Source: Candidatus Accumulibacter sp. ACC003
GTDB lineage: Bacteria; Pseudomonadota; Gammaproteobacteria; Burkholderiales; Rhodocyclaceae
Direction of reading: 5' to 3'
Length of the DNA: 64,000 bases
Assembly (NCBI RefSeq): GCF_907163085.1
Contig: NZ_CAJQTX010000009.1
Coordinates: forward strand, 248,001 to 312,000
Shown: one piece after another, positions 1-10,125 of the stretch
Numbering within the stretch: position 1 is the first letter of the stretch
How the letters are laid out: every line of letters starts with the position of its first letter
Made by a program: the position numbers and the translations under genes
Notes under the pieces: generated by a model
Databases searched by the model: none
Told to the model about the DNA's origin: nothing
What the model saw: only the letters and a program-made list of their open reading frames with translations

Positions 1-1799
1 GCGGTGGTCAACGAACCACTAGCTGCCGCCGCGGCGATGGCCCTGGCCGGCAGCGGCGGCGCCAGCGGTTCTTTGACGACCTGGCAACACGGCGCCGGCG
101 CGGCGCTGCCCAACTCGGCGAACAGCGCCGCGAAAAGCTTCTGGCGCGGGAAGGGCGTTGGTCCGAACAGGCTCGCCGCCTCGCTGCTGGCGAGCAGGCG
201 GTCGATGGCCTGCTCGACGATGGCAAATTCCTGGCGGATGAGCAGCGTCGCTTCGCCCTCATCGTCGGCCGACTGGCGATCAGCATTGGCCGCCGGCTGG
301 CGGCGCTGAATCTCGACGAGCGCCAGCGCGTCACCGTCGGCGGTGCGCGGCGGCTGCCCGTCGACCGACGGCAGCAGCGCCACGGCACTGGCCGTCGCCT
401 GTCCCGAGACACGCAGCTCGACGCCGTTCAGCGCCGTGCCGCCGGGCAACAGCAAGCGCGTCAGCCGGCCACCTGTCGGTCGCCCGCCGTGCAGCGACAG
501 CGTTCCGGTCAGCGCGCTGGCCGGCGCCGCGCAGCGTAGCGACCAACGCGACGCCGCTGGCGCGGCGTCTACGCGGCAGCTGATCGCCAGTCGTCGCGTC
601 GCCACCGCCGACGAACGGCTCAAGAGGCTCGCCAGCAACAGCCGGTCGGGAGCGGCGACAAACTCCGCCAGACCCTGCACGAGCTGCCGCAGCGCAGGCG
701 GCGAATCGGCCTGCCAGACGCGCTCCAGCGGCCGCGGCAGCAAGGGATCGAAACGCGCCGGGACGTTCGCCAGCGCGAGCCGGGCAGCCGCTTCCGTCGG
801 CCAGTGGTCGACACCCTGCAGCGGATTGCGGTTGGCAATGTCGGCGCTGGCGACGGCCAGCCCGCCAGGCCAGAGGCGGCGAGCCTGGGCGCGCAGGGGA
901 AGTGCGACGGCCTGCGCGAAAGTCGCGTCCGGCGTCCAGCTCTGGCTGCCCGAGAGCGCATAGCGCAGCGCGGCAGAGAACAGGCCGGCGCGGCAGCGCT
1001 GCGCGCTCGCGTCGGCAGCGCCGCAGCCATCGCGCCACAGCCGCTGCATCAGCGAGAAGGCGTTGGCGCGTTCGCTGGCGTTGTCGATGGCGTAGGGGAC
1101 GTCGATCCCGCGCCCGGGCGAAATACCGTAGAAGTGCTGGCCGCTGGCCAGCAGCAGCGCCGCCACCTTGGGATTGGCGTTGGTTTCGTCCCACAGCGCA
1201 CGCGAGAAAATCGGCGCGCCGTTCTGGTGGCACGCGTAGCAGACGCTGCGGTTGGCGTAGACCAGCCGCGGCTTGCCGCCAGAGCGATAGTCCTTGACCA
1301 GCTGGAACTCGAAACGACCGGCGGCCTCGTTGTAACTGATGATCTCGAGCAGCGCCGACTGCTCCTGGTAGCCGATGAACAGGCGATCCTTGAGCAGCAG
1401 CGCAGCGGCCGCCGCTGGCGGGCGGTCGACAGCGACCACCACCCGCGGATAGGCAAAGTAGTCGGGCGCCGCCGCGTTGCGTTGTAGCGAGCGGCCCAGA
1501 GGAATGAGCACGCGCTTGGCCGGCGGCAGCGGGCTGTCCGGGTCGCGCTGCAGCTGCGCGTCAATGCGCGCCAGGAGCGCCGCGAAAGGGAACGGCAGCT
1601 CGACCTGCGCGTAGCCATCGCTGCCGACGGCGAACAGCTGCTCGAACAGCGAGTGCCCGACGCTGGGTCGATGCTCGCCGGCGTCGGCCGGGTCGACCAG
1701 CGGCGTCGCCACGTCAAGCGCCAGCGCGGCGCTGGCGGCAGCCGCCGCGCCGACGAGGCCCAGCACGATCGCCTGGAAGGCCCGTTGCAGGCTCATCAT
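1..1799 (-). CDS. Secreted single-haem-motif (CxxCH) protein, 3' end beyond window
   Basis: The frame opens at an ATG at 1799 and stays open to the left edge, so at least 599 codons are present and the stop lies outside. The first ~28 residues (MMSLQRAFQAIVLGLVGAA...) form a signal peptide, so the product is exported. Around residue 187 there is a CYACH motif, the covalent c-type haem attachment signature, in the context VCYACHQNGAPIF. I saw no second CxxCH. It is the third gene of an operon behind a di-haem cytochrome and a lipoprotein, with a 58-bp gap to the latter. A role as electron-transfer or assembly partner of the di-haem enzyme is inferred only from this context. The other-frame ORFs over this stretch are Arg/Ala-rich shadows. 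Confidence 0.75.
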   Translation of the reverse strand, partial: MMSLQRAFQAIVLGLVGAAAAASAALALDVATPLVDPADAGEHRPSVGHSLFEQLFAVGSDGYAQVELPFPFAALLARIDAQLQRDPDSPLPPAKRVLIPLGRSLQRNAAAPDYFAYPRVVVAVDRPPAAAAALLLKDRLFIGYQEQSALLEIISYNEAAGRFEFQLVKDYRSGGKPRLVYANRSVCYACHQNGAPIFSRALWDETNANPKVAALLLASGQHFYGISPGRGIDVPYAIDNASERANAFSLMQRLWRDGCGAADASAQRCRAGLFSAALRYALSGSQSWTPDATFAQAVALPLRAQARRLWPGGLAVASADIANRNPLQGVDHWPTEAAARLALANVPARFDPLLPRPLERVWQADSPPALRQLVQGLAEFVAAPDRLLLASLLSRSSAVATRRLAISCRVDAAPAASRWSLRCAAPASALTGTLSLHGGRPTGGRLTRLLLPGGTALNGVELRVSGQATASAVALLPSVDGQPPRTADGDALALVEIQRRQPAANADRQSADDEGEATLLIRQEFAIVEQAIDRLLASSEAASLFGPTPFPRQKLFAALFAELGSAAPAPCCQVVKEPLAPPLPARAIAAAAASGSLTT

Positions 1800-1857
1800 C
1801 CGCTCGCATGCCGGCGCCTGACCGCGCTCAGAGTCGGGACCAGAATCGCGATCAGGA

Positions 1858-2751
1858 TCAGGACTTGGCGGCCACGACGGCCGCGACGCCGCGCTTCTGG
1901 GTGCCCGGCCAGCAGTCTTCCTGGACCTGCCCGGTGGCGACAAAATTGTCGCGGGCGCGTTCGTCGGTGGCCTTGTCGTAGAGCGTGAAGTTGAGCGCAA
2001 AACCACGGTCCAGATAGGCTCGACCGAGGTAGAAACCCGGGCGGATCATGCGAATTTCGTCGCGTACTTTCAAACCGCGCCGGCCGGCGAGGTAGTCGGG
2101 ATTTTCCTGATAGCCGGCGATCTCGTCGGTGAACAGGTAATCGATGATGATCGACTCGCGTCGCGAGTCGAGCAGGCTCTGGCCGCAGTACAGCTTGGCC
2201 GGGAACAGCAGCCAGGTTTCTTTGCCGCCGTAGCTCATTTTCTTCGGCTCGCCGTCGACCAGACCGGCTTTCTTGAGCAAGGACAGATCCTCGATGCGGT
2301 TACGCAGCACGCGCTCGTCGCGGAAGAACACCTTGCCGCGCCACAGCACTTCGCCGACCTCCTCGATGACCAGCCCCTTGAGATGCAGCGCGGTGCCGGC
2401 AAAACCGCCGACCAGCTCGGAAAGCCGGAATTTGCCGCTGCTGCCGCGCGGCAACAGGATGCGGCCCTCGAAGGCGCCATCGGGGATCGGGCCGGCGGTG
2501 AGGCGGGCGTAAATCTGCTCGATCTGCTCCTCGTCGAGCGTCGCCAGATAATCCGGCGTGATTTTCGCCAGTTCGGCCGGCGCAATCGGGTACTTGTAGT
2601 CGACCTGGGCGAGAGCCATCCGCGTCTGGTAGCCCTTGGCGTAAGGCGCGAAAGAAATGTTCGGCGGCTCCGGCTTGCTGCACGAGACGAGGGCCAGGGC
2701 GAGCAGTGCGATGGCAAGGGTGCGCGTGACTAAGGTCTGCGGCAGTCTCAT
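1858..2751 (-). CDS. Putative outer-membrane or periplasmic lipoprotein
   Basis: A 297-aa protein that begins MRLPQTLVTRTLAIALLALALVSCSK: positively charged n-region, hydrophobic core and a lipobox-like LVSC, so Cys24 is probably lipidated. The remainder is soluble with no domain I can name. It lies 20 bp downstream of the di-haem cytochrome gene and 58 bp upstream of the CxxCH protein gene, all on the minus strand. A GGGAG run sits before the ATG. It is probably a periplasmic accessory of the di-haem protein; that function is inference from operon position. Confidence 0.75.
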   Translation of the reverse strand: MRLPQTLVTRTLAIALLALALVSCSKPEPPNISFAPYAKGYQTRMALAQVDYKYPIAPAELAKITPDYLATLDEEQIEQIYARLTAGPIPDGAFEGRILLPRGSSGKFRLSELVGGFAGTALHLKGLVIEEVGEVLWRGKVFFRDERVLRNRIEDLSLLKKAGLVDGEPKKMSYGGKETWLLFPAKLYCGQSLLDSRRESIIIDYLFTDEIAGYQENPDYLAGRRGLKVRDEIRMIRPGFYLGRAYLDRGFALNFTLYDKATDERARDNFVATGQVQEDCWPGTQKRGVAAVVAAKS

Positions 2752-2771
2752 GATGTGGGCTCTCCCGTTCC

Positions 2772-5384
2772 TTACAGCGTGGCGAGGAAGGCCGTGAGCG
2801 CCTTCTTGTCGGCCTCGGAAAGGTCCTCGCCGAAGCGATGGCCTTCGTTCTCGATTTCCTGGTCGCAGCTCTCGTAATTGGCGCTAATGAAAGCGCGTTG
2901 CTCGCGCAGGACGTCGACGAAGCGCGACGGGTTCTTGAGGATCTCGTCGGCCATGCTCTGCAGCGTCGGCAGCAAGGCCGCCTTGCCCGCCGCCTGCAGC
3001 TGGTCGGGATGGCGCTTGGCGAGAAACAGGTCGCCGACGAGTTGCTTGTGCAGCAGGCCGTTGATGTAACCGACGCTGCTGCCGGCCGGGATCTTCACCT
3101 GTCCGAAGCCCATCAGCGGCTTTTCGGTCTTGCCATCAAGCGGTCGTACGCCGACGTCGATCAGCAGGTCGGCGTTGGTCAGCGTGCGCTTGACGCCTCT
3201 TTCCTGCGGGTGCAGCAGTTCGAACATCGACTGCTTGTAGAGGTCGAAACGGCCCGCGACGCTGGGGTCGTAGCGCCGACACTCGGGCTGTTGCGCAAGC
3301 AGCTTGCCGCTGCCATCGACATAGCGGGCGCGGTGGAAGTCATTGACCTTGTTGGCCGGCTTACCGCAGATTTCCGGGCCGATGGCGTTGTTGTGCATGA
3401 ACGGCGCCGTCGCCCAGACGTTGACCAGCGAAACATTGCGCATGTAGCCGCGACCGCCATCCTTGAGATCGTCGCGTTCCGGGATGTCGGCGACGATCGG
3501 CCGCTGGCGCAGCGTGTCCGACGCCGATTCCATGTACAGGTTGCCGGCCTTGTGATTCGAGTGCAGCGAGCGGCAGCGGAAGGTCCCGACCTCGGTGACC
3601 GGCGTCGCCTCATCGTTCCCGAGGAAGTCGGCCCTGACGTGGCGCGGGTGAGTTTCGCTGGCGGCGGCGAAGTCGCGGTTCTTGAACGCGCCGCCGCTGC
3701 TTTCCGGAATGCTCGAATGGCAGCGCGCGCAGTTCTCGGCGAAAACCGTCTGGCCACGGCCAACGGCGCCAGCGCCGAATTCGGCATCCAGGTCACGAAC
3801 CAGGTCGGCGCGGCTGTAAACAACGCCGCTCGCGCCCGCCTGGCGGCCGTTGGCCAGCGCCGAGTAAAGGTCGGTCTGATCGGACTCGGCCGAGGCGAAG
3901 AAGTCGAGCACGTTCTGCAGGCGGTCCTCGACGGCACGGAAATTCGGACAATCGCGCCGGCACTGGCCAATGTCGAAGGGCGTCTGGCCGAAGCCGCGTT
4001 GCTCGGGATCGATCTGGCGCATGTCGGCGAGGTGATTGACCCAGCACTGTTCGGAACACGAACCGATGTTGAAGTACACCCGCTGGATCGCTTCCAGCGC
4101 GCCAGTCGAGTCCTCGCCGCCCTTCAGGATGTGGTGGACGCCGGGCAGAACGACCCGCTGGCCACCGAGATTGACCGGCGTGGTGTCGTCGGTCCGCGTG
4201 CTTTTCAGCCAGCACTTGCCGCTGCGCCCGGGTTCGCACCAGCACTTGTCCTCATCTTTCTCGTCGCCGCAGCTCGCTGCCTTGCGCCACTTGGTGACGA
4301 TTTCGCCGGCGAACACCGGCCGCTGCGCGACGTTGATCAAGGCGTTGATGGTGCCGGGGTTATTGACCTGGTCGTGCGAGATTGCCGAGGTGTCGGTCAC
4401 TCCCGGACGAGCGTGCGCGAACATCTGGTACTCCAGGCTGCTGATCGGCAGACCCGAACCGAGCAGCTCGGACATCCGCGTGTACTGGTTGCCGATCAGC
4501 CCCTTGATGTTCTCCCATTTCGGGTGCGCCGGGTCAGCGGGCGGGTTGAGCGGGTCGAAAGCGATATGGCACGAGCCGCAGGAGGTGCCGATCAGGAACG
4601 GTGGCTCGACCGAACCATCAGCGAGTTTGCTGACCCGCTGGTCCGATTCGATACCGGTCTTTTCGCCGAGCTTGCCGTCAAAGCCCGCCCAGCTGCCGAG
4701 TTCGCCATTCAGCTCTTTCCACTTGCCGGCGTCGAAGCGCGGATTGGGAAATTTGCGTAGCCCCAGCGCGCCGGTCGAGGTACCGAACTTGAGATCGCAC
4801 GCCGAGTGCCGCTGATCGACTTGACCGCCCTGGCTGTGTGGATCGTTGGCATCGAGCGGCGCGTCCTTGAGGCCGCAGGCCGGGTCGATGTAGCCGGGCT
4901 TGCCGACGTACTTGAGCAGGACGTCGTCGCCCGGGCACCAGTCGAAGCCGTAGGTTTCCTCGGCCGACTTCGCCGGACAGCCGGCTTCGCCCGGCTTGCA
5001 GCACGACGGATCGTTGATGATTCCCCAGGCCCAGAAACGATCGTCACGCTGGTCGGCACGCAAGACGCGGAACCAGTCGACCAGGACGCCGATGCGCTGC
5101 TGGAAAGTGTAGGTATGAAAGCGGTCGTTGCCGGCAGTGGCCTTGAACCAGATCAGACGCCCGACGCATTCGGAGGCGCTGAGCCCCTCGCGGGCGCAAG
5201 CCTCGTAGTAAGGTGCATCCTGATCGACCAGCGCTGCTTCGGGAAGCGGCGGCGCGGCCGGCGGGACGGCAGTAGCCACCGCATTCTGCGCATTGGCATC
5301 GGCGAAGCTTCGGTCCGCAACGATGCCAAGACCGGTGGCGAGAATGATGGCTACCGCGATAGCGGCAAACAATGTGCGTTTCAT
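2772..5384 (-). CDS. Di-haem c-type cytochrome, cytochrome c peroxidase/RoxA-like
   Basis: An 870-aa exported protein with two c-haem motifs, CGSCH near residue 268 and CARCH near residue 550. It is Cys-rich between them. Bacterial di-haem peroxidases, MauG and the rubber oxygenase RoxA are periplasmic di-haem proteins that use peroxide or oxygen; at 870 aa this one is much longer than a classical CcpA (about 330 aa) and closer to the RoxA-like group. The frame can be opened upstream to 5567, but I chose the ATG at 5384 because AGGAGAGAACGC precedes it and it starts a clean signal peptide (MKRTLFAAIAVAIILATG). First gene of the three-gene operon. Substrate unknown. Confidence 0.75.
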   Translation of the reverse strand: MKRTLFAAIAVAIILATGLGIVADRSFADANAQNAVATAVPPAAPPLPEAALVDQDAPYYEACAREGLSASECVGRLIWFKATAGNDRFHTYTFQQRIGVLVDWFRVLRADQRDDRFWAWGIINDPSCCKPGEAGCPAKSAEETYGFDWCPGDDVLLKYVGKPGYIDPACGLKDAPLDANDPHSQGGQVDQRHSACDLKFGTSTGALGLRKFPNPRFDAGKWKELNGELGSWAGFDGKLGEKTGIESDQRVSKLADGSVEPPFLIGTSCGSCHIAFDPLNPPADPAHPKWENIKGLIGNQYTRMSELLGSGLPISSLEYQMFAHARPGVTDTSAISHDQVNNPGTINALINVAQRPVFAGEIVTKWRKAASCGDEKDEDKCWCEPGRSGKCWLKSTRTDDTTPVNLGGQRVVLPGVHHILKGGEDSTGALEAIQRVYFNIGSCSEQCWVNHLADMRQIDPEQRGFGQTPFDIGQCRRDCPNFRAVEDRLQNVLDFFASAESDQTDLYSALANGRQAGASGVVYSRADLVRDLDAEFGAGAVGRGQTVFAENCARCHSSIPESSGGAFKNRDFAAASETHPRHVRADFLGNDEATPVTEVGTFRCRSLHSNHKAGNLYMESASDTLRQRPIVADIPERDDLKDGGRGYMRNVSLVNVWATAPFMHNNAIGPEICGKPANKVNDFHRARYVDGSGKLLAQQPECRRYDPSVAGRFDLYKQSMFELLHPQERGVKRTLTNADLLIDVGVRPLDGKTEKPLMGFGQVKIPAGSSVGYINGLLHKQLVGDLFLAKRHPDQLQAAGKAALLPTLQSMADEILKNPSRFVDVLREQRAFISANYESCDQEIENEGHRFGEDLSEADKKALTAFLATL

Positions 5385-5878
5385 GCGTTCTCTCCTGACG
5401 GAAAAAAACAGCTTGAAGGCCAAACGGCCATGACCTGTCGAGCCTCCCGATGCATCGAAGTCATCACCGCTTCCCGTATCGGCAGAGCACCTTCGGCGTG
5501 CGCGCCAGCATCGTTCAACGAGACGGCCACGAGTATCTGTGCGCCTGCCAGCCCTGTCAAGCGCCACCGAGACGCTGACCGACGGTCGATGCGACGTGAC
5601 GAGCGCCTGTTAAATGATCGAACTAGCATGAGCGGCAGGCACGCGCGTCGTCGTCTTTGGGAATCCGGCACGTGCCGTGACTTCCTGGCGCGCCGGCAAG
5701 CGCCGCATTTCGCGAGCTGGCCATGAATTTCAAGCAAACGGCAAGAGTGCCGTAAGTAGTTTCGTATATTCTGTGCGATTGCCATTGGCCAGGTGCTGAA
5801 ATCACTCGGCAGCTCGCAGAAAATCAATCAACCGCCCCGGGTTACTCATCAAGCAAGGCCATCGATATCTAACGCTGC
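5385..5878. other. Divergent intergenic region with a short hairpin
   Basis: A 494-bp gap between the minus-strand cytochrome operon and the plus-strand sensor gene, so promoters for both should lie here. I see no convincing gene. A perfect 6-4-6 inverted repeat (ACGGCA AGAG TGCCGT) lies at 5738-5753 in the most AT-rich part (about 5723-5800). It could be an operator or a hairpin; no regulator is identified. Confidence 0.4.
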
Positions 5879-6775
5879 ATGAATTCGAAACTCTTCCAGT
5901 GGCGCTCGCTGAAAACCAGAATCACCCTGTTCACGCTGGCCATTTTCCTGGTCAGCATCTGGTCGCTCGCTTATTACGCCAGCCGAATGCTGCGCGAGGA
6001 TATGGAGCGTGTCCTGGGCGACCAGCAGTTATCGACGCTGTCCTTGCTCGCCGACGAAGTCGATCATGAGCTGAAGGACCGGATGATCGTCCTCGAGAAA
6101 ATCGCCGCCGGCGTCAGCCCGGCGATGCTCGACCATACGGCCGACTTGCAGGCTTTCATCGAGCGCAGCATGGCGCTGCAGGAAGACGCGTTCAACGGCG
6201 GCGTCATCGCCCACCGCCTTGACGGCACGGCAATTGCCGAGGTGCCGCTGTCTTCGCGGCGGCGGGGCGTCAATTACCTGGACATAGACTCCGTCGCCGC
6301 CGCGCTGCAGCACGGGAAGTCGACGATCAGCCGGCCGCTCGTCGGCAAGCAACTGCAGGCTCCACTTTTCGGCATGACGGTGCCGATTCGCAACGCGCAC
6401 GGGCAGGTGATCGGGGGCCTGAGCGGCGTGGTCAACCTGGGAATGGCCAATTTTCTCGACCACATCACGCGCAACCGCTATGGCAGGACCGGCGGCTATG
6501 TTCTGGTCGCGCCACAGTACCGTCAGATCATCACCGCCACCGACAAGAGCCGGGTCATGGCGACGCTTCCTGCGCCAGGCGTCAATCCGACGATCGACCG
6601 CTTCATCGCCGGCTTCGAGGGACCAATCGTTTACGTCAGCGCGATCGGAGCCGAAATCCTGACCTCGTCGAAGCGCATTCCGGTAGCCGGCTGGGACATC
6701 GTGGCGATCCTGCCGACCAGTGAAGCCTTCGCGCCGATTCGAGACATGCAGCAGCGGATGCTGCTGGCGACGCTA
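5879..6775 (+). pseudogene. 5' part of a diguanylate cyclase gene, disrupted by IS630
   Basis: It encodes the first 299 residues of a membrane sensor. There is a transmembrane helix at about residues 12-33, then a long extracytoplasmic part resembling a double-Cache sensor domain (about 40-285), then the start of a second helix (LLATLV). Reading continues only a few codons into the insertion sequence and stops at 6796 (LVFNCID). The 897 bp before the junction are exactly 299 codons, and the remainder of the gene resumes in the same frame at 7920. As it stands the fragment has a sensor domain but no output domain, so it cannot signal by itself. Confidence 0.85.
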
Positions 6776-6789
6776 GTGTTTAATTGCAT
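6776..6789 (+). repeat. IS630 left terminal inverted repeat
   Basis: GTGTTTAATTGCAT, directly after the TA at 6774-6775. It differs from the right repeat at one position. The transposase stop codon (6780-6782) lies inside it. Confidence 0.85.
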
Positions 6790-7847
6790 AGATTAACGAT
6801 AGTATTCCGCAGCTGCGCGCCCTTGACCTCTCGCTTTCGCCAGGCGAATGGGGCGGCGTTCTGGTTGTAAGCCGCGGTGAAGCTGTGAATGGCGGCAACG
6901 AGTTGATCCAGGCTCGAGAAGCTGGCGTTTCTCAGGGTCTTGCGCTGGAAGATGCCGAACCAAATCTCCACTTGGTTTAGCCAACTGGCGCTGGTGGGCG
7001 TGAAGTGAAAGGTGACGTTGGGGTGAGCGGCGAGCCACTCGTCGTTTTTCTTGTGCGTGTTGAGGTTGTCCAAGATGACGTGGATCTCACGGTCGACGGG
7101 TTCATCAGCGATGGTCTCCTCCATGAAGGCCTGGAAATCAGCGCGCTTCTTGGTTAGGGTAGTCTTGCCTCGAATGACGCCGGTGGCCACTTCGAGGGCG
7201 GCGAACAGGTTGACCGTGCCATGGCGTTTGTAGGTGCTTTTCAGTCCCTGAACCACCTTTCCGCTACTGGTTTGGACATAGCCGCGCCGACGCTCCAGAG
7301 CCTGGATCGAGGGTTTCTCGTCGACGCTCAGGACCAGCGCGTTTTCAGGTGGGTTAAGGTACAACCCGATGACATCCGCTGCTTTGGCGGCGAACTCTGG
7401 GTCCGTGCTCACGCACCAGGAGCGATGCCGCTGCAGCTGGATGCCCTCCCGACGCAACACGCGCCACACGGCATCGTCCGATACTTCCAGCGCCTTCGCC
7501 AGCGAACCACCATCCCAACTTGCCATACCTTCCGGCGGTGTCCGTTCGAGTTGCGCCAGAATGCGGTCACGCAGATCCTGCCCGTACTTCGCCGGCTTGC
7601 CCGGCCGCGCAGCATCACGCAAGCCCGACAAACCATGCTCGGCAAAGCGCCGACGCCACAGCCCCACCGTGTTCGCACGTACGCCAACTGCGCGGGCAAC
7701 CTCGTCGTTTCGCAGACCCTCCAAACAACCCAGCACGATTCTCGCTCGCTCGGCCAAGCGAACCTCGCCACTGCGACTCCGTGACATACGCTCCAATTCC
7801 TCCTTCACCTCCGCTGCGCAAGACAGCGCCACCGCCACACGTCCCAC
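6780..7847 (-). CDS. IS630-family transposase (DDE)
   Basis: About 355 aa. An N-terminal helix-turn-helix region (DEVARAVGVRANTVGLWRRRF) is followed by a DDE catalytic core with LSVDEK, ILDNLNTHK and LNQVEIWF supplying D, D and E. This is the usual IS630 architecture and length; the enzyme cuts and pastes the element at TA sites. Start: the frame is open to a TTG at 7871. I prefer the second of two GTG codons (7847), six bases after GGAGGA; an ATG at 7787 (MSRSRSG) is the alternative. The gene ends within the left inverted repeat. No frameshift or missing catalytic residue seen. Confidence 0.9.
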   Translation of the reverse strand: MGRVAVALSCAAEVKEELERMSRSRSGEVRLAERARIVLGCLEGLRNDEVARAVGVRANTVGLWRRRFAEHGLSGLRDAARPGKPAKYGQDLRDRILAQLERTPPEGMASWDGGSLAKALEVSDDAVWRVLRREGIQLQRHRSWCVSTDPEFAAKAADVIGLYLNPPENALVLSVDEKPSIQALERRRGYVQTSSGKVVQGLKSTYKRHGTVNLFAALEVATGVIRGKTTLTKKRADFQAFMEETIADEPVDREIHVILDNLNTHKKNDEWLAAHPNVTFHFTPTSASWLNQVEIWFGIFQRKTLRNASFSSLDQLVAAIHSFTAAYNQNAAPFAWRKREVKGAQLRNTIVNLCN

Positions 7848-7903
7848 CACATCTCCTCCACCACGAAGCAATGGAGAAGCATGATAGTTACTACCGGTTA
7901 ATA

Positions 7904-7917
7904 ATGCAATTAGACAC
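7904..7917 (-). repeat. IS630 right terminal inverted repeat
   Basis: GTGTCTAATTGCAT when read inward on the minus strand, followed on the plus strand by the TA duplication at 7918-7919 and the resumed host gene at 7920. Confidence 0.85.
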
Positions 7918-7919
7918 TA

Positions 7920-9995
7920 GTGCTGACCGTGCTGGTGGCGGCAGCAACCTGGTGGCTATTGCGACGCCAACTGTCGCCGCTGCTCGAGATGGCCAAGACG
8001 CTGGCGACGCTGTCGACACGTTCGGCGAGCGCGCAACGCCCACCAGCCTTGCCAATTCTTCGCCAGGACGAAATCGGCGAACTGGTTGCTGCTTTCAATC
8101 GCCTTCTGGAAACGCTCGGACAACGCGAAAAAGCACTGCAGGAAAGCGAAGCCTTCAAGAATGACATCCTCAATTCAATCACCGCCAGGATCGCCGTCGT
8201 CGACCACCAGGGCGTCATTCACGACGTCAACAAACGCTGGCGACGTTCTGCGGTCGACGATGGCCACGAGCCCGGCAAAGCAGCGCTGTACGGCAAGGTC
8301 GGCGCCGACTACCTGGCTTTTTGGGGGAGCGGCAGCGAGTGCGCATCGTACGATCGGTCCCTGGACCCGCGCCGCGGCATCCAGGCGGTTCTCGACGGCC
8401 GCTTGCCGAGCTTCAGCCTCGACTACGCCTGCCACCTGGAACAGCAGGGGCGCTGGCTGACGATGGTCGTCACGCCGCTGGGGCGGGAAACCGGCCACGG
8501 CGCCGTCATCACCCATACCGACATCACCGCCGTCAAGCGCGCCGAGCAGTACGAGCAGTATCGCAGCCGCATTCTCGAACAACTGGCGGCCGGCGAACCG
8601 CTGCTCGCCATTCTCGAGGCGCTGGTGTGCGGCGTCGAGCAACTCAATCCGGGAATGCTGTGCAGCGTGCTGCTGCTCGACGGCGAGAAGCAACGGCTGC
8701 ACACCGGGGCAGCGCCAACTTTGCCTGATTTCTTCAACACATCCGTAGACGGCATGAAAATCGGCGCCACAGTCGGCTCCTGCGGCAGCGCCGCTTTTAC
8801 CGGCAAGCGCGTCGTTGTCGAGGATATCGCCACGCATCCCTTCTGGGCCCGTGCCAGACAGCCCGCTGCCCGCGCCGGCTTGCGATCGTGTTGGTCGGAG
8901 CCGATCCGGGCATCGACTGGCGAGGTGCTCGGCACCTTTGCCATCTATCATCGGCAACCGCACACGCCTTCGCCCTCCGATATCGCGATCATCGAGCAGT
9001 CGGCGAACCTGGCGAGCATCGCCATCGAGAAGAACCTTGCGGCTGAAAAGCTTCAGGAGAGCGAGGCACACTATCGCCTGCTCACCGAGACCGTATCCGA
9101 CGTCGTCTGGCGGCAGGATCGCGACCATCATTTCACCTATATCAGCCCGGCGGACGAGCGCCTGCGCGGCTACCCTGCCGACGAAGTGATCGGCCGGCAC
9201 GTCACCGAAATACTGACCAAGGAAGGCGTGGCGCTCTTCAGGGAGAAGCAAAGGCAGCAGGAGGCCGAGGAAAAGGGCGTACGAACCGGCATTACACGCT
9301 TCGAGTTACCGCAACGGTGCAAAGACGGCCGGCTGATCTGGGTCGAAGTCCTGTCCACCCCCGAGCACGACGCGAACGGCACGATCACCGGTTATCACGG
9401 CATCAGCAGGGACATCACCAAACGCAAGCACGAGGAAGAACAAGTACGACAACTGGCGTTCTACGACCCGCTCACCGCGCTGCCCAACCGTCGCCTGCTC
9501 AAGGACCGCTTGCGCCAGACGATAGCCAGCAGCACGCGCACCGGCTGCCATGGCGCGGTGATGTTCGTCGACCTCGACAACTTCAAGCCGCTCAATGACC
9601 AACGCGGACACGTCGCCGGCGATTTGCTGCTGGTCGAGACCGCCGACCGCTTGAAGCGCTGCGTCCGTGAAATCGACACCGTGGCGCGCTTTGGCGGCGA
9701 CGAATTCGTCGTGGTGATCAACGAACTGGCGGTCGATGAGTCGAAATCCCGGTCAACCGCAACGGTCATCGCTGAAAAAATCCGCAGCAGCCTGTCGCAA
9801 GCCTACGTGCTGACCATCGAGCGTGACGGCCAGTCGGCGACGACGTACGAGCATTGTTGCTCGGCGAGCATCGGCGTCGCCTTGTTCCTCGATCATCAAG
9901 CCAGCCAGGACGAGATCCTCAAGTGGGCCGACGCCGCCATGTTTGCTGCCAAGCAGGCCGGGCGCAACGTCATCCGCTTTCACGATCGCGGCTAG
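7920..9995 (+). pseudogene. 3' part of the disrupted diguanylate cyclase gene (HAMP-PAS-GAF-PAS-GGDEF)
   Basis: It continues the sensor protein for 691 residues. In order: second transmembrane helix (LTVLVAAATWWLL), HAMP linker (about 20-70), PAS (about 80-200), GAF (about 215-370), PAS (about 380-510) and a GGDEF domain with an intact FGGDEF active-site loop near the end. GGDEF enzymes make cyclic di-GMP from two GTP. No EAL domain follows. Joined to 5879-6775 without the element, the gene would encode about 990 aa. The fragment begins with an in-frame GTG at 7920 but has no good ribosome site of its own. If expressed it would be a membrane-bound cyclase lacking its periplasmic sensor. Confidence 0.85.
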
Positions 9996-10125
9996 CGCGA
10001 CCCAGCGTGTCGTAGCGCGGACCGCAACGAGTGCGTCGAGTGCGCAAAGGGCGCTCCGCGACGGCTCGGCGGCGGCAGCTGCTGTGGTCTAGAATGGGCG
10101 CTTTGCCAGACTGCGACCAGCGACC

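Larger units (their letters stand above)
6776..7917 (-). mobile_element. IS630-family insertion sequence, 1142 bp
   Basis: Complete element with 14-bp terminal inverted repeats that match at 13 positions (GTGTTTAATTGCAT at left; GTGTCTAATTGCAT reading in from the right). It is flanked by TA on both sides (6774-6775 and 7918-7919), the target duplication typical of IS630/Tc1-mariner elements. It holds one transposase gene on the minus strand. Both ends and the transposase frame are intact, so it may still be mobile. Confidence 0.9.

Noticed and set aside
331-1717. Long Arg/Ala-rich minus-strand frames at the left edge
   Set aside because: The third minus-strand frame, open to the left edge, has a signal peptide and CYACH; the others are its shadows.
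2838-4760. 640-residue plus-strand open frame
   Set aside because: It is antisense to the di-haem cytochrome gene, which has haem motifs, a signal peptide and a ribosome site. High GC keeps the opposite frame open; composition is not protein-like.
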